In this document: piece by piece, positions 1 through 7,900 of the stretch
Layout: every line of letters begins with the position of its first letter
Numbering within the stretch: position 1 is the stretch's first letter
NCBI GenBank assembly: GCA_038562555.1
Contig: JBCFBK010000053.1
Span: 1-39,609, forward strand
Direction: 5' to 3'
DNA length: 39,609 nt
Origin: JBCFBK01 sp038562555
GTDB lineage: Bacteria > Bacteroidota > Bacteroidia > Bacteroidales > Prolixibacteraceae
Made by a program: the position numbers and the translations under genes
Notes under the pieces: generated by a model
Told to the model about the DNA's origin: nothing
Databases searched by the model: none
What the model saw: the letters and a program-made list of their open reading frames with translations, nothing else

Positions 1-89
1 GGTTGAAGATCTGTTATTTGAACAATATATTCAAACAAAAAGACCAAAAGATTCAAGAAAGTTTTCAACAATAACATGTTGAACAGCTG

Positions 90-254
90 TTATTTGTAGG
101 TTTTCTTAGAGGCACTATATATCACTGGTGTTACAAATCCAATTATTTTATTGGACTCACATAAGCCAATTACCTGAGCGGAGTAATTGGCGAAGGGCTT
201 TCTGTCAAAAAAGAAATCTAAGATTACATCGGTATCAATTAATACTTTATCCAT
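90..254 (-). pseudogene. Truncated PIN-domain (VapC-like) toxin
   Basis: The 54-residue product begins MDKVLIDTDVILDFFFDRKPF, the usual start of a PIN-domain RNase, with the first acidic active-site residues (D7 and D10). It then runs through a short helix to GFVTPVIYSA and stops at a TAA. Family members are normally about 130-140 residues, so the later acidic residues are missing. The same frame stays open beyond the stop to position 1, so this may be a broken copy of a longer gene cut by the window edge. The ATG at 254 lies one base after the antitoxin stop, so the two genes form a translationally coupled toxin-antitoxin pair. The surviving piece is unlikely to be an active nuclease. Confidence 0.7.
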
Positions 255-255
255 G

Positions 256-504
256 TTACAAGTATTTTTTTGATAATCTTTTTGACAATTCCTTTTTATA
301 ATCAAAATCTTTTGGAGCCTTAAATGAACCTCTAAGCGATGAAGTAACAGGTGTAGCGTCTGTCAGCTTTAGATTATCTTCTTTCGTAATTACTTTGAGA
401 TAATTTTCCACGATATCCGACAGGCTTCTCCCTTTACCTTTTGCATACTTCTTTGCTTTTTCTATTAGTGTCTGTTCAATTGTCAATGTTAATTTCGTAT
501 TCAT
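256..504 (-). CDS. DUF6364-type antitoxin of a PIN toxin pair
   Basis: This 82-residue protein opens MNTKLTLTIEQTLIEKAKKY, the short strand followed by a helix typical of ribbon-helix-helix-like antitoxins of the DUF6364 type found beside PIN toxins in Bacteroidota. The middle (GRSLSDIVENYL) would be the second helix of the DNA-binding fold. The charged C-terminal tail (about residues 55-82, FKAPKDFDYKKELSKR) would bind the toxin. The start at 504 is preferred over a longer frame reaching 585 because that extension crosses the promoter. It probably represses its own promoter, as such antitoxins usually do. The gene is intact although its toxin partner is broken. Confidence 0.8.
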   Translation of the reverse strand: MNTKLTLTIEQTLIEKAKKYAKGKGRSLSDIVENYLKVITKEDNLKLTDATPVTSSLRGSFKAPKDFDYKKELSKRLSKKYL

Positions 505-532
505 GATACGTTGTTTTAATTGTAAATTTATA

Positions 533-568
533 CGTGCAAAGTAACAGAAATTTACCTCCCCGTGCAAA
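533..568 (-). promoter_or_regulatory. Promoter/operator of the toxin-antitoxin pair
   Basis: Reading the minus strand, TTTG (565-568) is followed after 20 bases by TTACTTTG (537-544), close to the Bacteroidota -33/-7 pattern. Both TTTG boxes lie inside an identical octamer (plus strand CGTGCAAA at 533-540 and 561-568). A third, inverted copy TGCACG occurs at 581-586. The repeats could be antitoxin half-sites overlapping the promoter; that role is inferred. Confidence 0.55.
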
Positions 569-745
569 TAATTTTCAGAATGCACGTGTCATTGAAAGCT
601 TGCGGCTAAAGGTTCCAGGCCACATGCCGTTGACGGTATACCATGTTCTCGGTATGCTACGCTTTTAAACTGTCCTTGATTGCTTGGTATTATAATCATG
701 ACCAATCTGGTTTGATGAGATTAATCTTTCGTTTATTTTCGCGTA

Positions 746-1966
746 ATGGAACCTATTATCCTTACCAAACCACAGGCCCGCAAAATTATCCTTCATGCTG
801 CCGGCCTCGCCCGGAGGGCACAGTTCGGTACCGGACCCGAGGCTGTTTACCGGGTGATCGATCATTTGGGTTTCGTACAACTGGATACGAATTACGTGGT
901 CGAGCGTGCGCATCACCATGTCATGGCCGCACGCATACCCGACTATCAAACGGAATGGCTGGCGGAGCTTTGCGAAGATGGCCGCGTGTTTGAGTACTTC
1001 TTTTCGGATGCAGGCTATCTTCCCATGCACGACTTTCGCTATTCAATTCCTGTTAAGGAAAGCTTTGCAACTCACGGAAAATCGATGAACCCGGCGGAAA
1101 CGCGGCTGCTGAAAGAAGCGCTCGACCGGGTAGAACGTGAAGGACCGCTGACGGTAGGCGATTTCGAGGATGACAGGCTGGAGGCAAGTACCGGTTGGTG
1201 GGATTGGCGGCCGGCCAAAGTGGCGCTTGAACGGCTGTATCTGGAGGGCCGGCTAATGATCAGCCGCACCAAATCCTTCCAGAAGGTATACGATCTGCCG
1301 CTCAACCTGGTGCCGCAGGAAACTAACCTCAGCAAACCAACAAAGGAAGAATTTGCCCGGTATATGATCCGTAGTACGCTTGGCGCGCTGGGAATAGCGT
1401 ATGTTAAAGAGTTGGCATGGCGGGCACGGCGTGTGAAGGGAAATTTAGTAAAAAAGGAACTGGAGCAAATGGTTGCAGACGGCGAAGTTCGGACTGTGAT
1501 GGTTGACGGGCTGAAGAGCGCACCGCTGTACGTGCTGCCGGATCAGCAACCGGATATTGAACTATCCGGTGAAGTCTTCATCCTTTCACCCTTCGATATT
1601 CTCAACGTCTTCCGTCACCGCTTAAAAGATTTTTTTGATTTTGATTACCAGATCGAATGTTTTGTGCCCGCCGCTAAGCGCAAGTACGGTTATTTCTCAT
1701 TGCCGGTGCTTGCAGGTGATACTTTTATTGCACGGATGGATGCAAAAGCTGACCGTAAACGCAACGTGCTGATCGTCCATAACCTGCATTTTGAACCAAT
1801 TGCTCCCGACCAGATCATGATCGAAAAGTTTATTCAAGCCTTGAAAGCATTCGTTCTGTTCAACCAATGTCAGGGCATCATCTTCAGGAAATCCAATAGT
1901 GAAGTTTACCTGAAAGCGATCAGCGAAGGTTTTTCCCGGATGGATTTCGAAAGGCATTTTTATTAA
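746..1966 (+). CDS. YcaQ/AlkX-like winged-helix DNA glycosylase
   Basis: The 406-residue protein belongs to the HTH_42 / YcaQ superfamily of winged-helix DNA glycosylases that act on alkylated or crosslinked bases. An N-terminal winged-helix region (about residues 5-60) contains the signature Q45-L46-D47. This matches the Q-aliphatic-D catalytic motif of the YcaQ branch rather than the QxQ motif of AlkZ. Further conserved blocks are FEYFFSDAGYLP (about residues 82-93), WWDW with KVALERLYLEGRL, and the C-terminal segment ILSPFDILNVFRHR. Length and domain order match the family. The gene stands alone, with no antibiotic cluster around it, so a housekeeping repair role is more likely than self-resistance. 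The exact lesion cannot be read from the sequence. Confidence 0.85.
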   Translation: MEPIILTKPQARKIILHAAGLARRAQFGTGPEAVYRVIDHLGFVQLDTNYVVERAHHHVMAARIPDYQTEWLAELCEDGRVFEYFFSDAGYLPMHDFRYSIPVKESFATHGKSMNPAETRLLKEALDRVEREGPLTVGDFEDDRLEASTGWWDWRPAKVALERLYLEGRLMISRTKSFQKVYDLPLNLVPQETNLSKPTKEEFARYMIRSTLGALGIAYVKELAWRARRVKGNLVKKELEQMVADGEVRTVMVDGLKSAPLYVLPDQQPDIELSGEVFILSPFDILNVFRHRLKDFFDFDYQIECFVPAAKRKYGYFSLPVLAGDTFIARMDAKADRKRNVLIVHNLHFEPIAPDQIMIEKFIQALKAFVLFNQCQGIIFRKSNSEVYLKAISEGFSRMDFERHFY

Positions 1967-2035
1967 ACCAGACTTGTTGCTGTTTATGCAAGGATTGTTT
2001 AGGAAACAGAATTCGATAATTGCTTAGGACGTAAT

Positions 2036-2491
2036 ATGGACTACGAAAAAATAAAAGACAAATTAGCGCCTTGTGGATTGCATTGCGGAAAATGTTTTGC
2101 TTTTAAAGAAGGCGATATTGCTAATACCAGCAGGGCATTAAGGAATGATTTAGGGGAATTCGCTGTTTATGCGAAAAGATTTGCAGAACTATTGGATAAC
2201 CCTATTTTTGAAAAGTATCCTGATTTTCAGGAAATGCTTGATTATTTTTCGGTTGCGGCATGTTCGGGTTGCAGGAATGAAAAATGTAAGTTGTTTAAGG
2301 CTTGTAAGGTTCGATTGTGTTCTGAGAGAAAGGGCGTTGATTTTTGTTTCCAGTGCGCCGAATTTCCTTGTAATAATACAGAATTTGATGACCATCTGAA
2401 TAAAAGGTCTTTAAACATTAACCTGAGAATGAAAGAAATCGGTGTGGAAGAATATTACAAAGAAATCAAAGACAAACCGCGATACGAATAA
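2036..2491 (+). CDS. DUF3795 cysteine-rich protein
   Basis: This 151-residue protein has the cysteine layout of DUF3795: CGLHCGKC near the N terminus (residues 13-20), then CSGCRNEKC, C..C, and the closing FCFQCAEFPC. The many paired cysteines suggest metal binding, zinc or possibly iron-sulfur, but no enzymatic role is established for the family. There is no signal peptide, so it should be cytosolic. The preceding gap of about 70 bases and the frameshifted gene downstream show no obvious functional link. Length is normal for the family and the frame is intact. Confidence 0.85.
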   Translation: MDYEKIKDKLAPCGLHCGKCFAFKEGDIANTSRALRNDLGEFAVYAKRFAELLDNPIFEKYPDFQEMLDYFSVAACSGCRNEKCKLFKACKVRLCSERKGVDFCFQCAEFPCNNTEFDDHLNKRSLNINLRMKEIGVEEYYKEIKDKPRYE

Positions 2492-2526
2492 GTGTTATAA
2501 TAATGGAGGAAATCCTTTAAAAGATC

Positions 2527-3592
2527 ATGTTGACAAAGGCACAAAGTACAGCGATTGAGAATGTTTCAGATCATATCCGGGCCAACAAGGATAAATATGT
2601 TGATACAATTGAAATGATCTTGTATCAAACGAAATATTGACAGACAGGCATATGTGGATTTTTGTATGAGTGTTGTGAATCATGCGCGCATTGCCCTCCA
2701 CTTTCATCCTGACCGACTCCTGGTTAACAGAATACCTGTTGCAAAAAATCTACTACAAACAGGACGATATAAAAATCAATACGAAACAAACATTTCTGCT
2801 GATAGTGTTTCTGCATTCAGTGGCGGTAGTCGTGACAACTGGGAAAATGAAATTTTCAAGGGTGCGTATAAAAACTCAGCTTCTTCAGAACGACCAAAAT
2901 ATGGTTCCTTAAACCTGACGCTAACACAAGATGGGCCCTCACCAAGGTTTGGTTCATGCTTTTTCTTACTAAGACCGGAAGTTAAAACGAGGGGAGCTTT
3001 TTCGTACGGAGACAGTCATCAATCACCCCGGGAATTTGGTCCCATTCGTCATATGGAGTCGATTCATGCGGCTTTGCTGAATGACCTGTTTACACGGGGA
3101 GCGGCATTAGGAGAAAAAGACACCAATGTTTTTGAATTCCTGACTTTATCGAACAGCCTTCTGCCTCATTCTTCTGACTTTTCTAAATACAGGAAACCTT
3201 CAGAAAATCTCGATTTTTATATTGAAGCGCAAGTTCACGGAGACATTTCACTTTATGGTGACGTGGAGCAGTTAATCGCTGATTATTTGTTTTATGAAAC
3301 AAAAGCAGGCAGTGAATTAGAATTATTGTGTGAAAAATATGATATAAAATTAAATTGGAACGCCGGACTGGAACTTCGGGTCGAGGATTTTCCAATGAAC
3401 TTCCGAGGAGTTAAAATTCCCGAGGTTGCAGGTAAATTTAGCGAAAAGGGGGTATTAAATGCTTTCCTAATCGGGGAAGCTTCAAAGAACATGAATGATG
3501 ATTATGAAAGCTTACAAATGCTAAAATATCTCTGGCACTGCATCGTAAAATTTGGGAGAGAAATAAAGGAACCCGGCATATTTCGGCAATGA
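2527..3592 (+). pseudogene. DUF3626 family gene with one-base frameshift
   Basis: The reading frame from ATG 2527 gives MLTKAQSTAIENVSDHIRAN and stops at 2640. The next frame continues with the DUF3626 core: RIALHFHPDRL, YKNQYETNISADS, AFSGGSRDNWE, RPKYGSLNL, and GPSPRFGSCFF. Removing one A from the AAA at 2633-2635 joins the two into a single protein of about 354 residues, the usual family length, reading through QTNIDRQAYVDF. The initiator at 2527 has an in-frame stop just upstream (2518-2520) and a GGAGGA at 2505-2510. The rest is well preserved, so the change is either very recent or a sequence error. The function of DUF3626 is unknown. Confidence 0.85.
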
Positions 3593-3703
3593 CTTCATCA
3601 GCATTAGTTTATTTAGTCCACGTAGGCTTCCTTGATAATGGTGACATACTTGATTTCCGAGGAATAGGGCCGGAAAGCCGGTGCGGGGAAAGCCGGGGAG
3701 GTA

Positions 3704-3999
3704 TCAATGCGATCTCACCAAAGGCGGTCTGTTCTTTTCAAAAATAGCAGCCGCTCCCTCGCCGCAGGCCAGATGTAATTCAAGGCTATCGCTTGCTATG
3801 ACTTCCGTTTCATAAATATTGACCGGATACGGATTGTCTTTGTCCTCGGCATCTCCGCCATCTGCGAACACTTTTGCCGTGTATGTCGCGTGTTTATCCA
3901 GGAAACCGAGTTTTACATTTAGTTCCTTGCCTCCTCATTGGTGATACTTCCCAGGTACCAGTTCTCACTGTCACGGATTCCCGGTTCGTTCGGCCATTG
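3704..3999 (-). pseudogene. C-terminal remnant of a GH97 glycosidase
   Basis: Read on the minus strand, one frame gives WPNEPGIRDSENWYLGSITN followed by EEAR and a stop. A neighbouring frame continues without loss as ELNVKLGFLDKHATYTAKVF, FADGGDAEDKDNPYP, and LELHLACGEGAAAIFEK, ending at the TGA at 3704. This is the C-terminal beta domain of GH97 (SusB-type) alpha-glucosidases/galactosidases, where WYLG(S/A)IT(N/D)E and the GGGAAI-like strand are characteristic. One frameshift lies near 3925. The catalytic barrel is absent: at 3999 the homology switches abruptly to a different gene. Below 3704, another short open stretch ends EIKYVTIIKEAYVD (stop near 3615); it is probably a further remnant that I could not identify. 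Confidence 0.75.
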
Positions 4000-4267
4000 A
4001 CGAGGCCAATACAGCGTAGTGCAAAGAGGAGTCGCTCATCAGGGTTTTATATTCTTCAGCCAGATTCCGGTATCTAAAATACATTTCTTCGACACCCTTC
4101 TTGCCCAGGTCCAGTTCCTGCTTCAGCTTTGTGATATAACTCAGTTTATTGGCCGTATATTGTTGTTCAAGCTTCAGGGTTATGTCGAGTTCCGACAGTA
4201 GCGAATCGATTGGCGAGTTAGCCCCTGAGAAAAGGGGGAGGGTAAGAACCAAGAACAAAAAATGCAA
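4000..4267 (-). pseudogene. N-terminal remnant of a DUF6377 (TPR-like) regulator
   Basis: The minus-strand frame starts MHFLFLVLTLPLFSGANSPI, a signal peptide. It continues DSLLSELDITLKLEQQY, LKQELDLGKKG, and YKTLMSDSSLHYAV. This is the start of DUF6377 proteins, membrane-bound TPR-like regulators common beside Sus-type glycan loci in Bacteroidota. Such proteins are usually above 500 residues. Here fewer than 90 remain before the sequence passes directly into the GH97 tail in another frame near position 4000. The two fragments have the same orientation, so the join looks like a deletion between genes of a former glycan-use locus. It is not expected to be functional. Confidence 0.65.
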
Positions 4268-4337
4268 AGACTCTTACCCCGGCCGGAATCTGAAAATAAA
4301 CAGGTACAAAGTACGGGTGGCAGGGCGGGTTATTCGA

Positions 4338-4568
4338 TTAGCGGTTCGTTGTTCTCTTATCACCGTGATTAGCGTATTCCAATATATCACCCGGCTGACA
4401 GTCTAATGCATTACAAATAGCTTCCAGGGTGCTAAACCTGATTGCTTTTGCTTTTCCGGTTTTTAAAATAGAAAGATTAGACAAAGTTAATTCAACTTTG
4501 TCTGATAGCTCATTCAGCGACATCTTTCGCTTTGCCATCATTACATCTAAGTTTACAATGATTGGCAT
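4338..4568 (-). CDS. XRE/Cro-type helix-turn-helix regulator (YozG-like)
   Basis: This small protein of 76 residues consists of one HTH_26-like domain. It opens with MPIIVNLDVMMAKRKMSLNE, has the helix-turn-helix around residues 17-48 (LSDKVELTLSNLSILKTGKA), and ends with the typical ALDCQPGDILEY. It starts three bases after the stop of the DUF2975 membrane protein and is surely co-transcribed with it. DUF2975 proteins and these small regulators form a very common pair. The regulator probably controls the pair itself, but the signal sensed is unknown. Confidence 0.9.
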   Translation of the reverse strand: MPIIVNLDVMMAKRKMSLNELSDKVELTLSNLSILKTGKAKAIRFSTLEAICNALDCQPGDILEYANHGDKRTTNR

Positions 4569-4571
4569 GGC

Positions 4572-5108
4572 TTAAACAGTTAAATCGTTTTCGTTTTGAA
4601 TATCTACTCCTTTTTTAAAAATAGTCGCAATAATATAGATGACAGCTCCCATTAAAATAAATGCTTGACTATCTGCCCAAAATTGGTTCAAGTTGTCGGT
4701 AACAAAGCCGTAATGCATTAAATTTTTAGCTAACTGTCTGGCAATGTAACTTAACAGTCCAATTGAAAGGGTGTAATAACTAATTTGTGAGATTTGTCTC
4801 GCAACAAAAGAGTTGAACGGTTTTGATAAATCCATTTTGTGCATTAGTCTGATAACGATGTAAAATAGGAAAGCTTTTAAAATTGAAATGGTTAGAATAA
4901 AGCTATAGATGCCGAAAAAAGCTAATCTACTGACTTTATACATTTCAGTTAAGTCCAACTTTTGATAAAGATTTTGGACAAATTCGGGCTTATACAGACT
5001 GAAAAAGAAATTTACTAATAAGCCTCCTGCTTCAATGCTTAAGCCGACAAAAATGAGCCAAGCCACAATATATAAGCCCCAAAATACGAAGTTGTTTGTT
5101 TTTGACAT
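4572..5108 (-). CDS. DUF2975 membrane protein
   Basis: The 178-residue protein starts MSKTNNFVFWGLYIVAWLIF and has about four hydrophobic segments (near residues 8-35, 65-90, 110-130 and 145-165). This is the layout of DUF2975 integral membrane proteins. The segment DLSKPFNSFVARQISQISYY between the middle helices is the family hallmark. A longer upstream frame exists, but its first 40 residues are a Fic-protein remnant and it crosses a promoter, so the ATG at 5108 is chosen. The gene is followed by its partner XRE regulator. The molecular role is unknown; the pair is often suggested to sense membrane or developmental state. Confidence 0.88.
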   Translation of the reverse strand: MSKTNNFVFWGLYIVAWLIFVGLSIEAGGLLVNFFFSLYKPEFVQNLYQKLDLTEMYKVSRLAFFGIYSFILTISILKAFLFYIVIRLMHKMDLSKPFNSFVARQISQISYYTLSIGLLSYIARQLAKNLMHYGFVTDNLNQFWADSQAFILMGAVIYIIATIFKKGVDIQNENDLTV

Positions 5109-5132
5109 GATGTTTAACGTTAAGTTACATTG

Positions 5133-5140
5133 CAAATATA
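5133..5140 (-). promoter_or_regulatory. -7 box upstream of the DUF2975/XRE pair
   Basis: The minus strand reads TATATTTG here, a perfect match to the Bacteroidota TAnnTTTG -7 element. It would give a leader of roughly 17 bases before ATG 5108. No clear TTG box is found 19-21 bases further upstream, so the assignment rests on the -7 box alone. Confidence 0.45.
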
Positions 5141-5219
5141 ATAAGTATTTATTGGATAATAATAAATATACATTTATATTCAAAAAATATTTGTCGCAAA
5201 ATAAAACATAATTGAATGG

Positions 5220-5545
5220 GTTAATTGTAAGCAATCGGTCGGGTACAGGTGGCGTAATCCCCTTTAGACGGTCATATTTTTCAAGATAATCGACTTCTTC
5301 GGGTATCGTTTTTTCAATCGTCTGTTCCACACGTCGATATAGAAACTCAGCCTGCCTGGTTAAATCAAAGTAACGGTATAAATCGCCGAGACAGGGAAAA
5401 TATTACCTTTTGATACATATTCCTTCCGCAACAGAACGTGATGAATCAGGTAACGGTGAATTCGCCGGTTGCCATCGACAAACGGATGAATAAACACAAA
5501 CCCAAAAAGCAATCATTGTTGCCTGTCTGATATGGGTATACTGCT
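5220..5545 (-). pseudogene. Decayed Fic-family protein gene
   Basis: Minus-strand frames carry pieces of a Bacteroidota Fic protein (AMP-transferase family). One frame has GFVFIHPFVDGNRRIHRYLI, the Fic active-site motif HPFx(D/E)GN with R in place of the usual G or K, then HHVLLRKEYVSKGNIFPVS. Another frame continues YFDLTRQAEFLYRRVEQTIE and KTIPEEVDYLEKYDRLKG. At least two frame changes are present, one near a T run at about 5500 and one near 5385. The N-terminal half and the C-terminal winged helix are missing. The fragment merges into the leader of the DUF2975 gene. It cannot make a working enzyme. Confidence 0.75.
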
Positions 5546-5657
5546 GTACATTTGAACAAAAAAGGAGGAAGATGGTATTATGTTTTAAATGAAAGCGATC
5601 GCGGAAGAACCAGGAGTGATCATTTACATGGGGTGAAAGGAACAGAAAGGGATAAAT

Positions 5658-6425
5658 ATGTCAATAACAGAAAAATTAGAATTGATCGGAATGCAAAAAG
5701 CAGCCGAGGCTGTTGCTTGTACATTAAAAGAAATGACCCGGTTTGCAGAACCAGGGATGACAACGAAAGAGCTTGACGACTATGGCGCAAAGATTCTCTC
5801 CGGATATGGGGCGAAATCCGCTCCCCGGCTGACCTACGGTTTCCCAGGCTGCACCTGTATCAGTGTGGATCGGGAATTCTGTCACGGAATACCTTCCGGT
5901 AAACGGGTCTTAAAAGAAGGTGATTTGGTTAACATCGATGTTTCGGCCGAGCTCGACGGGTTTTGGGCCGACAATGGTGGTTCATTTGTTTTGGGTGAAG
6001 ATATTCATCACCATCAGGACCTGGTGGACGCTTCAAAATTCATCTTGAAAGAAGCGATCGGTCATATCAAGGGCGGTGTGCGGATATCGGATATCGGGTA
6101 CATCATGGAAAATGAGGCCAAAAAAAGAGGTTATAAAGTGATTAAAAACCTGGGCGGGCATGGTATTGGGAGAAAGCTTCACGAGCAGCCCGACGAACTG
6201 CTTAATTTCAGAAACAGGACAGACCGCAGACGATTTGCGAAAAACTCGGTGGTTGCCATAGAGACTTTTGTTTCAACCGTGTCGACTTATGCCGACGTGA
6301 AGAGCGACGGATGGACCTTGGTCGGTGACAGGGGCGGATACATGGCGCAGCATGAACATACGATTGTCATCACGGATGGAATGCCACTGATCCTGACCGA
6401 AATGAACGGGATCTGGGAATCATAA
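5658..6425 (+). CDS. map: Type I methionine aminopeptidase
   Basis: The 255-residue protein removes initiator methionine from new polypeptides in the cytosol. All five metal ligands of the pita-bread fold are visible: D94 in NIDVSAELDG, D105 in WADNGGSF, H168 in GGHGIGRKLHE, E202 in VVAIETF and E233 in QHEHTIVI. H76 of CHGIP is the substrate-contacting histidine. Length is normal for type I enzymes, with no N-terminal extension. The start is supported by AGAAAGG about 7 bases upstream. It sits outside any ribosomal-protein operon, unlike the common secY-linked copy, so a second map gene may exist elsewhere in the genome. Confidence 0.93.
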   Translation: MSITEKLELIGMQKAAEAVACTLKEMTRFAEPGMTTKELDDYGAKILSGYGAKSAPRLTYGFPGCTCISVDREFCHGIPSGKRVLKEGDLVNIDVSAELDGFWADNGGSFVLGEDIHHHQDLVDASKFILKEAIGHIKGGVRISDIGYIMENEAKKRGYKVIKNLGGHGIGRKLHEQPDELLNFRNRTDRRRFAKNSVVAIETFVSTVSTYADVKSDGWTLVGDRGGYMAQHEHTIVITDGMPLILTEMNGIWES

Positions 6426-6498
6426 AGCGGACGACCTGGATTTCTCTCAGATTATAGTTACTCACCAGCAGAACCTGAACTTCCTGGATGCAGACGAA

Positions 6499-6532
6499 CA
6501 AAAAGGCCCGCTACGTTTGGCGGGCCTTTTTG
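6499..6532 (+). terminator. Bidirectional rho-independent terminator
   Basis: AAAAAGGCCCGC, an 8-base loop and GCGGGCCTTTTT form a perfect GC-rich stem. It is followed by T-rich sequence on the plus strand and flanked by A-rich sequence that serves the minus strand. It lies between the convergent map gene and the GNA1162-like gene, whose stop is at 6536, so it can end transcripts from both sides. Confidence 0.9.
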
Positions 6533-6535
6533 TCA

Positions 6536-7210
6536 TTAGTATTGATTTTTAAGGAATTCCTTAAACTCGGCCGGCTGAGCTTTCAATGCGCCATCTTGTC
6601 CAAAAGTCGGACTGTATTTTCCCGATGGGATATCAGTAATGGTGTAATAGTTGCAATTCCTGGCAACCACAATCTCTTTGGTAAGCGCCGTCGCCAGCAT
6701 ACTGCCTACGAGGTCTCCAATGATATTTCCGGTATTAACGGAAATATTAAGCGTGATATCGCCCGTGCGATGAAATAAAATTTCATCAGTTTTGGTCGAC
6801 TTCAGCAAGTATTCTAACTTGACATTAACTTGCGAGGCAATGGCCGTTTTATTCCATTCGTGGATGGTCGTAAATAGAACCGCATCAACTCCGAACAATT
6901 CTCCGGCCTGTTTCATTGAGTTATTGATGAACAGCTCGGCATCATAGGCACTTTCTTCCTTTAAAATTTCCATCGACAAAAGCGGAGGCATAACATAATA
7001 GCCTCTTTGAGTGAATGGTTGGCTCAGTGAGCTGTAGAATAGTTCTTTGGCCTCTACTTTAGTGCTTTTGTTAATGGGGGGCATCACCAACACCGCAAGC
7101 GGTTGCTCCTGGTAGATGTTTTTATAAGTTTCGGATTTTGGTAATAACTTCGAGTTCGTACAACTGGCAAGCACGGTTGCTGCCACGGCAAAGTATAGTA
7201 TCGTTTTCAT
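6536..7210 (-). CDS. GNA1162/DUF799-family lipoprotein
   Basis: This protein of about 224 residues begins MKTILYFAVAATVLASC, a lipoprotein signal with cysteine at residue 17. The mature part matches the DUF799/GNA1162 family: LAVLVMPPINKSTKVEAKEL near the N terminus, GYYVMPPLLSMEIL, LFGVDAVLFTTIHEW, and the later strand VNVKLEYLL. The family fold resembles the TolB N-terminal or CsgG-like alpha/beta domain and is placed at the outer membrane. An ATG two codons earlier (7216) is an alternative start. It is the last gene of a four-gene run with DUF4810, a small lipoprotein and CsgG, a known genomic association. The group probably forms an envelope assembly; its exact job is not established. Confidence 0.88.
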   Translation of the reverse strand: MKTILYFAVAATVLASCTNSKLLPKSETYKNIYQEQPLAVLVMPPINKSTKVEAKELFYSSLSQPFTQRGYYVMPPLLSMEILKEESAYDAELFINNSMKQAGELFGVDAVLFTTIHEWNKTAIASQVNVKLEYLLKSTKTDEILFHRTGDITLNISVNTGNIIGDLVGSMLATALTKEIVVARNCNYYTITDIPSGKYSPTFGQDGALKAQPAEFKEFLKNQY

Positions 7211-7217
7211 GCTCATT

Positions 7218-7568
7218 TCATTCTTCAAATCTGTTAATAATTCGGTCAATGAATGGTTTTGATTCCGGGTAAAGCATGGTTTCCTTAACCAGAAGTTCTT
7301 TGCCTTTGGCTACTTCTCCTTTTCGGATCAAAATGTACCCGTAATCGGCACACACTCCCGGGGGTGGTGCCTTCCGTGTGCCGCCTGGTTTATTAATCAG
7401 CTTTTCATAAATCTGAATCAGGTTTTCGGTACTTTGCTCGTCGGCAGTCTTGGTATAGGCATATACTGCATCATCGTATCCGCGCCAGTTGTAAAGCTGT
7501 TTTTCAGTGGTACATGAGAATGCAGCCAAAGCCAAAATTACAATCAGAAGGTGCTTTAGCGATTTCAT
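7218..7568 (-). CDS. DUF4810 lipoprotein
   Basis: The 116-residue precursor has a lipoprotein signal (MKSLKHLLIVILALAAFSC, cysteine 19) followed by the family mark LYNWRGYDDAVYAYTK. It then has a TPR-like helical pair ending in DYGYILIRKGEVAKGKELL. DUF4810 proteins occur next to GNA1162-like and CsgG-like lipoproteins, as here. The start overlaps the stop of the upstream small lipoprotein by four bases (ATGA type), and its own stop is adjacent to the next start, so translation of the three genes is coupled. The likely place is the periplasmic face of the outer membrane. Confidence 0.88.
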   Translation of the reverse strand: MKSLKHLLIVILALAAFSCTTEKQLYNWRGYDDAVYAYTKTADEQSTENLIQIYEKLINKPGGTRKAPPPGVCADYGYILIRKGEVAKGKELLVKETMLYPESKPFIDRIINRFEE

Positions 7569-7894
7569 TGGAGTATGATTTTTTTGGTTTCCTGTAGTCC
7601 GATAAAAACGTTCTCATCACTTAAAATTTTCTCGCCCGAAACGACCTGAACATGGTGTTTGCCGGGTGTAATGGCTACCGGATGAGCTTTCCGGATCGCT
7701 TTCAGCTTGTATACTTTTTCAACCGGGTATCTGGTCCCGTCAACGACTACTGCCACGTTTTCATATTCCTGCCCGTTTGTTACGACAACCACAAACGCCG
7801 AATTATCCTGTCCTGCAGAGCGGGTGCTGTACATGTGAGGACCACAGGCAGCAAAGGCAAACAGGGCAAATGTAAGAATGATGATTTTTTTCAT
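7565..7894 (-). CDS. Small lipoprotein of the CsgG cluster, unknown
   Basis: This protein of 109 residues starts MKKIIILTFALFAFAAC, a lipoprotein signal with cysteine at residue 17. The mature part is beta-rich: AFVVVVTNGQEYENVAVVVD, then a short charged stretch, then HPVAITPGKHHVQVVSGEK and ENVFIGLQETKKIIL. The TPGKHHVQVV segment resembles PEGA-like beta-sandwich repeats, which suggests a small adhesive or structural domain, but I do not recognise a family. It lies six bases below the CsgG-like gene and overlaps the DUF4810 gene by four bases, so it is part of the same assembly. Confidence 0.8.
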   Translation of the reverse strand: MKKIIILTFALFAFAACGPHMYSTRSAGQDNSAFVVVVTNGQEYENVAVVVDGTRYPVEKVYKLKAIRKAHPVAITPGKHHVQVVSGEKILSDENVFIGLQETKKIILQ

Positions 7895-7900
7895 ATACGG

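Noticed and set aside
665..1030. Open frame of 121 codons on the minus strand
   Set aside because: Overlaps the start of the YcaQ-like gene, which has strong motifs in its own frame.
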